A DNA stretch of 11,781 nucleotides. It comes from Verrucomicrobiota bacterium (GTDB taxonomy: Bacteria; Verrucomicrobiota; Verrucomicrobiia; Opitutales; Opitutaceae). Made by a program: the position numbers and the translations under genes. Location: assembly GCA_030832235.1 (NCBI GenBank), contig JAURJO010000205.1:1-11781 (forward strand), in the 5' to 3' direction. Below are positions 5,759-11,781 of this stretch, one piece after another. The stretch's first letter is position 1, and the number at the start of each line of letters is the position of its first letter. The notes under the pieces were generated by a model. It did no database searches. It saw nothing but the letters and a program-made list of their open reading frames with translations, and was not told the origin of the DNA.

Positions 5759-7315
5759 TCAAGGCCCGAATCGACTTATCCAAGCGGTCTGCGGCCAGCC
5801 CGCCTTCTCGTAAGACTGATCAGGACCAGGCGTGCTGCGACCGCGCTCGATGGTCTCTCGCATGAGCCGACCCAACCGCGCGACCACCTCGGGGTGCCGG
5901 TCGGCGAGATTCGTCGTCTCCTTCGGGTCGTTGCCCAGGTGGTAGAGTTGGAATGGCGGCAGCCCGTCGAAGTTGTCCGGCTTCGGCTGCGTCCACGGCG
6001 AAGGCACCTTGGTGGGCGGACTCCAACCTCCCGAGCCCGGGCAAAGGATCAGCTTCCAATCACCCTCGCGGATCGCGAATTCTCCCTCGGACGAATGGTG
6101 CACGAGGCTCCGCCGCCGCACAGCCGGGGCGGGTTGGCCACGCAACAGGGCGAGCAAACTCGAGCTGTCCTCGGCGGCATTGGCGGGCAAGGGCGCGCCA
6201 AGGATCTCCGCCATGGTCGCGAACAAATCGAGGTGGCCGATCACGTCGACGCAGCGGGATCCCGCCGGCACCACACCCGGCCAGCGCGCGATGAACGGAA
6301 CCCGGTGCCCGCCCTCGAAGGCGTCGGATTTGCAGCCGCGGAAACCGCCGCTCGAATCATGACCAAGGTCGCGGTGACGCGGGATGTCTCCCGCCGGCGC
6401 GTAGCCATTGTCGGAGGTGAAGACCACCAGGGTATCGCGCGCCAGCCCGTGCTTCTCGAGCGCGGCGAGGATCGCGCCGACATCGGCGTCGAGCTGGCGG
6501 ACGAACGCGCCGTAGGGCGTGGGGGTCGTGGACGAAAACTCCTCGGTCGGCAGCGTCGGCGTATGCGGCGAGGCGAACGCGAGATAAACGAAGAACGGCC
6601 GGCGGTCGCGCGCGGCGCCGCGTTCCGCCAGAAAAGAGATCGTCTCGCGCGTCAGCCGCGGCTGCACATCCTCCATGCGGAAGTCGGCCCCGATCGGCCC
6701 GGCTCGCCACAGCCGCGGCGCCGGACTGTCCCCCACCCTGCCGGCCGGCGGCGCCGTCACCCGGTCGTCGCGCAGCCAGACGTAAGGCGGCATGTCGAGC
6801 GAAGCGCTGATGCCGATAAATCGATCGAAGCCGTTGGCCACCGGCCCACCGCCGAAAGGCTTCGTGTAATCAACCTCCTCCGGTCCGGAACCGGCCTTGG
6901 CCCAGTCGAGCCCGAGGTGCCACTTGCCGAACATCGCGGTCGCGTAACCCCGTGACCGCAAAAAGCCGGGCAACGTGAGCCGGCCCGGTTCGATCAGCGG
7001 GGCGCCGTATCCGTTGAGCACGCCGCGCTTCAGGCGACCGCGCCACGAGTAGCGTCCAGTGAGCAACGTGTACCGCGTCGGCGTGCAGACACCCGACGAC
7101 GAATGCGCGTCGGTGAACGTCATGCCCTCGGCGGCGAGTCGATCGAGGTGCGGCGTCTTCCACAGACTGCGCGGATTCAGCGCCGACACGTCGCCGATCC
7201 CCATGTCGTCGGCGAGGATGACGATCACATTCGGCGCCGCGGGACGATCCGCCGCCGCCCGCGCGGCGACGGCGAGCAAGATCACCGCGGCGAGGCGGAG
7301 CAGCGGGGACTTCAT
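5759..7315 (-). CDS. Sulfatase, S1/formylglycine family, exported
   Basis: This 518-residue alkaline-phosphatase-fold sulfatase hydrolyses sulfate esters, probably on a polysaccharide. Residues 1-22 form a Sec signal peptide (MKSPLLRL, hydrophobic core, A-A-A-D), giving a periplasmic or secreted enzyme. D36-D37 (ADDMG) are metal ligands. C77-T-P-T-R81 matches C-x-P-x-R, in which Cys is converted to formylglycine by a maturase not encoded here. G-K-W-H (130-133), H251 (FASPHTP) and S-D-N-G (301-304) are further conserved active-site elements, followed by a FEGGHRVPF-type block. The protein is full length, with the usual C-terminal subdomain (DWKLILCPG). The ATG lies 4 nt after the stop of the lyase-like gene, so translation is probably coupled. 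No terminator is evident downstream. Which sulfated sugar it acts on is not determined. Confidence 0.94.
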   Translation of the reverse strand: MKSPLLRLAAVILLAVAARAAADRPAAPNVIVILADDMGIGDVSALNPRSLWKTPHLDRLAAEGMTFTDAHSSSGVCTPTRYTLLTGRYSWRGRLKRGVLNGYGAPLIEPGRLTLPGFLRSRGYATAMFGKWHLGLDWAKAGSGPEEVDYTKPFGGGPVANGFDRFIGISASLDMPPYVWLRDDRVTAPPAGRVGDSPAPRLWRAGPIGADFRMEDVQPRLTRETISFLAERGAARDRRPFFVYLAFASPHTPTLPTEEFSSTTPTPYGAFVRQLDADVGAILAALEKHGLARDTLVVFTSDNGYAPAGDIPRHRDLGHDSSGGFRGCKSDAFEGGHRVPFIARWPGVVPAGSRCVDVIGHLDLFATMAEILGAPLPANAAEDSSSLLALLRGQPAPAVRRRSLVHHSSEGEFAIREGDWKLILCPGSGGWSPPTKVPSPWTQPKPDNFDGLPPFQLYHLGNDPKETTNLADRHPEVVARLGRLMRETIERGRSTPGPDQSYEKAGWPQTAWISRFGP

Positions 7316-7319
7316 GACT

Positions 7320-9134
7320 TCAACCGATGTCCAGCGTGGCGCGGAACGGCGTCATCCCGGTCAGGAAGACGCTCATGCCGTCCCACTTCGGCGACGCCCC
7401 GCGCACCTGAGTGTAAGTGTGCTCCACCCGGCCCGGGCCGAATTCGATCACGTCGCCGCCCGACTCGTAGCGCCCCTTGCCCGAACGGAGCAGGTAACCG
7501 TCGGGCACGCCCGGCAGGGGATCGACGCCGTGAAGCTTTCCGCCCTGGCGGAACGCGAGCTCGATCGCGACCGGCACCTCGCTCGTGCCCTCAATGAGGA
7601 ACTCGAGCCGGAAGCGGCCGTCCTTCTCGGTGACGTTCACCGTGGCCTCGAGCTTCGAGATGTTGCTGCGCGCACGCAGGGCGCGGCCGGAGTTGGCCAG
7701 CGTGCCGTTCGGCGCCATCTTGGTGTGTTCGCCGTCGGCGATCTGCTCCTTCGTCAAGGGCTGGAAATACGGTCCCTCCAGCGATTGGCGGACCACGTAG
7801 CCGCCCTCGCGCGCCTCGATGGTGTCGCCGGTGAACTGGCCCTTGCCGAAAAACGCGGTGGCGAAGCGCACCGACTCAAGCGCGGCGGAACGGTTGCGGT
7901 AAGAGAACAACGTGGTGTTGCCCGCGAGGATGGTGCCGCTCCGGTCGCCGCGGCGCACCCGCGCCAAGCTCGAGTACGAGAAGAGCCGCGAGTAATCCTT
8001 CGGCAACGGCAGCGAGGCAGGCAAGGGACGGCGGAACTCGGGCTCGCTCAGGAAGGAGATCAGCTCGAGCGAGGCTTCGAGGAGCGTGCGGGCGGCCTCG
8101 AAACGGCGGGCCTGGAGCAATTCCTGCGCCTCCCGGGCGATCTGGGCCGGGGCGCCGCCCTCGATCTGGCGGGTCATCGCGGCGAAGCGGCCGTTGCCGT
8201 CGATGATGGCGAGATGGCGGTACGCGTAGTAATAACGCGCCATGCTACCGCGCTGGTAGCGGTCCTGACGACGCGAGGCCTCCGTGACCACCTCTCCGTC
8301 GGGATGGACGTAATAGAGGGTCATCTCGAGGTTGCGCCGCACCGGCTCCAGCAGTTCGGGCCGCTTCAACAGCCGCGCGACGACCACCAGCGCGCGGTCC
8401 ACGATCGGCGAGTAGACCGTCGTGCTCTTTTCGGTGTACTGACCGTCCGGATCGAGATCGATGTTCTCGGCCAGCCACTGGTCGATGCGCGCCACGTAGC
8501 GCGGGTTCGGGAAAAGCGAGTTCGCGATCGCGAGCGCGCAGCAGACGACCCAGCGGTGGTTGGGCGTGTGCACGCCGCCGACCGCGAGACCGTCGGCGGC
8601 CTTCACGATGAAGCGCCCCAGGGCGTCGGCGATCGCGCCGAGCTTCGGATCCCCGCTCGCCTTCAGCACCGAGTAGCACGGGCCGAGGTTCTCGACGATG
8701 AAGGCCACATCGGGCGGGGAGCGGAAGTTGGTGGCGTAGAAGTCGACCGTGCCGTCCTCGTACTGCACGCGGTTGAGGTAGTCGGCCGCGAGGCGCAACG
8801 CCTCGGCCACCTCCGCCGAGCCGCGGTATTTCCCGCCTTCGGAGCAGAGCGCGCAGGTATAAGCGACGACGAGGGCTTTGGTGCCGGTGGCGGAGTGCAG
8901 GCCGTAGTCGTTGACCTGGCCCCCGACCCAGCGGTGACCGGCCCGCCGCTCCTGGCTCGCGAGCAAGGCGGGAATGCGCTGGTCGTTGTAGCGGATCAAC
9001 TCGCGGATCACGTCGGCCGTGGTGTCCGGCTCGGCCGCGAGGGAACGCGGCGCAAGGGCGGCAAGAGCCGCGGCACCCGCGCCGGCCCGGAGAAAGTCAC
9101 GACGCGAGGCGGAAGGGAACAGGGGATCGGTCAT
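7320..9134 (-). CDS. Tat-exported heparinase II/III-like protein, putative polysaccharide lyase
   Basis: The 604-residue protein starts at ATG 9134; a longer frame to 9218 only adds non-conserved residues before the Tat signal. S-R-R-D-F-L (10-15) followed by an Ala-rich hydrophobic stretch and A-A-E (33-35) is a twin-arginine signal. Residues about 40-340 look like an all-helical (alpha/alpha) toroid. Blocks that could line its cleft are N192-H-R-W, G231-Q-Y-T-E-K-S, Y241 and S287-R-R-Q-D-R; Asn/His/Tyr/Arg in such clefts are typical of uronate lyases. Residues about 385-600 appear beta-rich, matching the sandwich domains of heparinase/alginate-lyase proteins. I do not recognise a named family with certainty, so lyase activity is inference. 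It could also be a glycoside hydrolase-like toroid or an inactive relative. It is the first gene of an operon with the sulfatase. Confidence 0.72.
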   Translation of the reverse strand: MTDPLFPSASRRDFLRAGAGAAALAALAPRSLAAEPDTTADVIRELIRYNDQRIPALLASQERRAGHRWVGGQVNDYGLHSATGTKALVVAYTCALCSEGGKYRGSAEVAEALRLAADYLNRVQYEDGTVDFYATNFRSPPDVAFIVENLGPCYSVLKASGDPKLGAIADALGRFIVKAADGLAVGGVHTPNHRWVVCCALAIANSLFPNPRYVARIDQWLAENIDLDPDGQYTEKSTTVYSPIVDRALVVVARLLKRPELLEPVRRNLEMTLYYVHPDGEVVTEASRRQDRYQRGSMARYYYAYRHLAIIDGNGRFAAMTRQIEGGAPAQIAREAQELLQARRFEAARTLLEASLELISFLSEPEFRRPLPASLPLPKDYSRLFSYSSLARVRRGDRSGTILAGNTTLFSYRNRSAALESVRFATAFFGKGQFTGDTIEAREGGYVVRQSLEGPYFQPLTKEQIADGEHTKMAPNGTLANSGRALRARSNISKLEATVNVTEKDGRFRLEFLIEGTSEVPVAIELAFRQGGKLHGVDPLPGVPDGYLLRSGKGRYESGGDVIEFGPGRVEHTYTQVRGASPKWDGMSVFLTGMTPFRATLDIG

Positions 9135-9232
9135 CGCAAAACTCTCGGCGCCGGCCGCGCGCGGAAGCAAGCCGAACGGGTCCGGCCGAAAATCGACAAC
9201 CCGACGAGACCCGCGCACTTTCGCGAAGCCCT
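9135..9232. promoter_or_regulatory. Divergent intergenic region, lyase / PLP enzyme
   Basis: These 98 nt separate two divergent start codons and must contain both promoters. I see no convincing -35/-10 boxes. An 8-bp palindrome TTCGCGAA lies at 9220-9227, just before the PLP enzyme start. A weak purine run (GAGAG) precedes the lyase ATG. Otherwise the stretch is plain GC-rich sequence. Confidence 0.35.
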
Positions 9233-10402
9233 ATGCCTAACCGCGAAGACCCGCCGCTTTCCCGGCAATTGTTCCACTTGGATCCCGCCGTGGCATTCCT
9301 CAACCACGGATCTTTCGGTGCTACGCCGCGCGCGGTGCTGGCGGAGGCCCACCGCTGGCAGGTGGAAATGGAGCGCCAGCCGGTCGCGTTCCTGCAGCGG
9401 CGGTTTCTCGAGCTGATGGAAGGGGCCCGACGTCCGCTCGCCTCCGCGCTCAACGCCGACCCGCGCGATCTCGTTCTCGTTCCCAACGCCACTGTAGCGC
9501 TCAACCTCGTCGCCCGCAGCCTGGACCTGCACCCGGGGGACGAAGTGCTGGCGTCGGAGCACGAGTACGGCGCGATGGACCGGATGTGGCGGCGGCTATG
9601 CGCCGTATCCGGGGCGGTCTACCGGCCGGCACCCGCTCCGCTCACGAACCACGCGACGTTCGCCGAGGCGCTATGGTCGGCGGTGACGCCCCGCACCCGC
9701 GTGCTGTTCATCAGCCACGTCACTTCACCGACCGCGCTCATCCTTCCGGTCGCGGAACTTTGCCGGCGGGCGCGCGCGCGGGGCATCATCACGATCGTCG
9801 ACGGAGCCCATGCGCCGGGCCAGATTCCGGTCGATCTCGCTGCGATCGGGGCCGATTTCTACGCGGCCAACGCGCATAAATGGCTTTGTGCGCCGAAGGG
9901 TTCGGCCTTTCTCCACGCACGGCCCGAGGCGCAAAGACGGCTCGAGCCGCTGGCCATCAGCTGGGGCGACGCCGGCTTCGCCGTGACGGGCAGTCCGTTT
10001 CTCGATGAGCTGCAGTGGACCGGCACACGCGATCTGTCAGCGTGGCTCGCGATTCCGTCCGCCCTGCGGTTCTGGGAGGAAAACGGCGGAGAAACGGTGC
10101 GCGCTCGCTGTCGCGAACTCGCGCGAGAGTCGCGGCGGGAACTTTCGCGTCTCACGGGCACGGAGCCGCTGTGTTCCGACTCACCGGAATGGTTCGCCCA
10201 GATGTTCGCGGTGCCGCTGCCGCCCTGCGACGGTCCGCGGCTGCAGGCGGAACTGCTCGTGCGGCACCAAGTGGAAGTGCCCGTCACCCGTTGGCGCGAC
10301 GGGGCGTTGCTGCGTGTCTCCGTCCAGGGCTACAACAGCCCGCGGGATCTGGCTCGCCTCGCGGCAGCCCTCGCCGATTGCCTCCCGCGCGCCCGCCGAT
10401 GA
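9233..10402 (+). CDS. Class V aminotransferase-fold PLP enzyme, isopenicillin N epimerase-like
   Basis: This 389-residue fold-type I PLP enzyme is predicted cytoplasmic. The N-terminal NHGSFGA (24-30) is the hallmark of the CefD/isopenicillin-N-epimerase-like and hercynylcysteine-lyase-like branch of class V. PNATVAL (84-90) forms the phosphate-binding region. D190-G-A-H193 contacts the cofactor ring, and K216 in N-A-H-K-W is the Schiff-base lysine. All key residues are intact and the length is typical. Members act as racemases/epimerases, C-S lyases or desulfurases, so the reaction cannot be named from sequence. A beta-lactam role is not implied, because no other such genes are present. ATG 9233 has no clear Shine-Dalgarno site. 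Its stop overlaps the kinase start (ATGA), implying a two-gene operon. Confidence 0.88.
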   Translation: MPNREDPPLSRQLFHLDPAVAFLNHGSFGATPRAVLAEAHRWQVEMERQPVAFLQRRFLELMEGARRPLASALNADPRDLVLVPNATVALNLVARSLDLHPGDEVLASEHEYGAMDRMWRRLCAVSGAVYRPAPAPLTNHATFAEALWSAVTPRTRVLFISHVTSPTALILPVAELCRRARARGIITIVDGAHAPGQIPVDLAAIGADFYAANAHKWLCAPKGSAFLHARPEAQRRLEPLAISWGDAGFAVTGSPFLDELQWTGTRDLSAWLAIPSALRFWEENGGETVRARCRELARESRRELSRLTGTEPLCSDSPEWFAQMFAVPLPPCDGPRLQAELLVRHQVEVPVTRWRDGALLRVSVQGYNSPRDLARLAAALADCLPRARR

Positions 10403-11052
10403 AACGCCCCGTAAAATCCGCCCCACCCGCGAGGCGCGTCACGCTCGTTGCGATCGCGGGCGGCAGCGGATCGGGCAAAACGTGGTTGGCGGACGCGCTC
10501 CGCCGCCGTTTGCGCGGCGCGGCGGCCCTGCTTTCCATCGACGATTTCTACCGCGACCTTTCCCACCTGCCGCCGGCCCGGCGCGCCCGGATCAACTTCG
10601 ACTCCCCCGCGGCGATCGACTGGGCGGCTTTCGAATCAGCGCTTCGCGCCATCGCCGACGGCGGCGCACCGGAATTGCCGCTCTATGATTTCTCCCGCCA
10701 CACCCGCGCCGAGCAGGTTCGCCGCTGGCGGCCGCGGAGCATCGTGATCATCGAGGGCCTCTGGCCATGGGTGCGGAGCCGCCTGCGCGGATTGTTCGCG
10801 CTGCGACTCTACCGCGCGGCGGAAACGGAGCTGCGGTTCGCCCGCCGGCTGCAACGCGATGTGCGTGAGCGCGGCCGCCAGCCCGCCGACATCACGCGGC
10901 AGTGGCGCGCGCAGGTTGAACCGATGTTCGCCCGCCACGTCGCGCCCCAGCGCCGCCACGCCCACGCGGTGCTCGGCGCGAAGCTCACCGCCAACGAGAT
11001 CGACCGTTGGGCTCGCCGGATCCGCGAGCTGCACCGCGGTACCGGCGGGTGA
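10399..11052 (+). CDS. Uridine kinase-family P-loop kinase
   Basis: This 217-residue kinase is close in size to bacterial uridine kinase (about 210 residues). The Walker A motif is G21-G-S-G-S-G-K-T28. I47-D-D-F-Y51 followed by R-D-L-S-H corresponds to the substrate-side D-S-Y-Y-K-D-L-S segment of uridine kinase. I-N-F-D (66-69) and the Y96-D-F-S-R-H-T-R stretch match the nucleoside-binding region. I-I-E-G (117-120) ends the Walker B strand. R153-D-V-R-E-R-G-R160 is the lid motif. Substitution of S-Y by D-F in the substrate loop leaves open another substrate (a different nucleoside, pantothenate-like or sugar). The start is fixed by the 4-nt ATGA overlap with the PLP gene; longer frames upstream are shadows of that gene. 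It would phosphorylate its substrate with a purine NTP in the cytoplasm. Confidence 0.87.
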   Translation: MKRPVKSAPPARRVTLVAIAGGSGSGKTWLADALRRRLRGAAALLSIDDFYRDLSHLPPARRARINFDSPAAIDWAAFESALRAIADGGAPELPLYDFSRHTRAEQVRRWRPRSIVIIEGLWPWVRSRLRGLFALRLYRAAETELRFARRLQRDVRERGRQPADITRQWRAQVEPMFARHVAPQRRHAHAVLGAKLTANEIDRWARRIRELHRGTGG

Positions 11053-11073
11053 GAAACCCGGGAGCTCCGCCAC

Positions 11074-11781
11074 TCAGTGCGCGAACTGGCGGAGCCACTC
11101 GAGGTGGCGGCGCTTGAGGTCGGCGTAGATGGTGGGCTCGGTCTTCGCCAGGTCGCGCGTCTCGCTGAGGTCGGCGTCGAGGTCGTACAACTGGAACACG
11201 GTCTTTTCGGCCTGCCGCGCCGCCAGGTCGAAGCGCCCGTGATGGTTGTCGATCTGCCCGACGAGTTTCCAACTCCCGTGCAGCGCGCCGCATTGTCCGT
11301 AGAGATCCCAGAACTGGAAACGGTCCGGCAATGGATCCCGCGCGCCCGAGCGGAGGTGCGGCAGCAGGCTCACGCCCTGCACGGGGAAACGGCCGTTGCG
11401 GGCGGGAACCGCGAGGCCGGCCGCGTCGAGCGCGGTGGCGAAGACGTCGTAGTGCGCCGCGTTGGCGTTGGAAACGGTGCCGGCGGGAATGACGGCCGGC
11501 CAACGCATCACCGCCGGCACGCGAACGCCGCCCTCGTAGGTCTGACCCTTGCCACCGCGCAGGGGACCGTTGTTGGACGGGTAGCTGTGCAGGATGCCAC
11601 CGTTGTCGGAGTGGCAGATCACGAGCGTGTTCTCGGCCAACCCGAGCTCGGCGAGCGTGCGCAACACGTCGCCGATGCGGGCGTCGGCGTGCGTCATCAC
11701 CGCGTTGTAATCGCGCCGGGGCTGCGGCACGCCCTTGCGTTCGTAGTAGGCGAGCCACTCGGGCCGCGCGGAATCGGCGTC
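11074..11781 (-). CDS. Second sulfatase, C-terminal part (5' end outside window)
   Basis: About 235 C-terminal residues are visible, open to the right edge of the window. The GTG at 11730 is internal, since 17 more in-frame codons precede it. Conserved late sulfatase elements are seen: a D-Y-N-A helix with an A-R-I-G-D-V continuation, the SDNGG metal/substrate motif after LVICH, G-K-x-Q-T-Y-E-G-G-V-R-V-P, and the closing G-S-W-K-L-V plus D-L-D-A-D-L-S-E-T subdomain. The C-x-P-x-R site, signal peptide and DD motif lie beyond the window, so activity cannot be judged. It differs clearly from the sulfatase at 5759-7315 and is not a duplicate. It converges on the kinase gene with a 21-nt gap and no evident terminator. 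It is likely exported like its family. Confidence 0.92.
   Translation of the reverse strand, partial: DADSARPEWLAYYERKGVPQPRRDYNAVMTHADARIGDVLRTLAELGLAENTLVICHSDNGGILHSYPSNNGPLRGGKGQTYEGGVRVPAVMRWPAVIPAGTVSNANAAHYDVFATALDAAGLAVPARNGRFPVQGVSLLPHLRSGARDPLPDRFQFWDLYGQCGALHGSWKLVGQIDNHHGRFDLAARQAEKTVFQLYDLDADLSETRDLAKTEPTIYADLKRRHLEWLRQFAH

Noticed and set aside
5411..6955. A 514-codon plus-strand frame over the sulfatase and GYF-RDD genes
   Set aside because: It is a shadow frame with Arg/Pro-rich composition and no domain; it spans the gap between two real minus-strand genes.
7059..9416. A 785-codon open frame on the plus strand, antisense to the lyase and part of the sulfatase
   Set aside because: Its sequence is Arg/Ala/Gly/Val-rich low-complexity with no recognisable motif, while the opposite strand encodes two proteins with signal peptides and conserved domains. 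Long stop-free antisense frames are expected in GC-rich genes.
10015..10398. N-terminal extension of the kinase frame inside the PLP enzyme gene
   Set aside because: The stretch is an out-of-frame reading of a well-conserved PLP enzyme. The kinase homology begins at the ATG in the ATGA overlap.
9233..10402. A beta-lactam biosynthesis locus, suggested by the CefD-like enzyme
   Set aside because: No synthetase or oxygenase of that pathway is present, and this PLP branch is widespread with other functions.
11046..11060. Terminator between the kinase and the second sulfatase
   Set aside because: CGGGT/ACCCG gives a 5-bp stem that overlaps the kinase stop codon, with no T tract on either side.

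Overview
The window is GC-rich chromosomal DNA, densely packed with short gaps and no mobile element, tRNA, rRNA or CRISPR array that I can see. Gene content suggests a polysaccharide-degrading bacterium of the Verrucomicrobiota, probably the Opitutales/Opitutaceae. The indicators are two formylglycine-type sulfatases, a Tat-exported lyase-like protein, two Gfo/Idh/MocA oxidoreductases beside an AP-endonuclease-2-type TIM barrel, and almost no Shine-Dalgarno sequences. The taxonomic call is inference; no marker gene is present.

Left part (1-5682). A cupin gene cut by the window edge (+) converges on a minus-strand group transcribed from right to left: TIM-barrel sugar isomerase/epimerase (2812-3852), Gfo/Idh/MocA oxidoreductase B (1607-2689) and oxidoreductase A (392-1561). 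A strong rho-independent terminator follows A (333-371). Another lies between the isomerase and B (2733-2769). A third terminator-like hairpin with a UUCG loop sits upstream of the isomerase start (3905-3927). Divergent from the isomerase is a D-2-hydroxyacid dehydrogenase (3982-4953), which converges on a GYF-RDD membrane protein (4966-5682). Two NAD(P)-dependent sugar oxidoreductases plus an isomerase/epimerase and a cupin look like a module that oxidises and rearranges a sugar or sugar acid in the cytoplasm. The substrate cannot be read from the sequence.

Middle part (5759-9134). A minus-strand two-gene operon encodes a Tat-signal, heparinase-II/III-like putative polysaccharide lyase and, 4 nt downstream, a Sec-signal sulfatase with an intact C-x-P-x-R site. 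Together they would cut and desulfate a sulfated, probably uronate-bearing, glycan outside the cytoplasm and feed the sugar module.

Right part (9233-11781). Divergent from the lyase, a CefD-like fold-type I PLP enzyme overlaps a uridine-kinase-family kinase by 4 nt (ATGA), so the two are probably translationally coupled. They converge on the C-terminal part of a second sulfatase that runs off the window.

I see no defence system or clearly new machine. The points most worth a second look are the unclassified lyase-sulfatase pair, the placement of the minus-strand terminators, the absence of Shine-Dalgarno sites together with a recurring CATTCCY element near start codons, and the PLP enzyme-kinase coupling.
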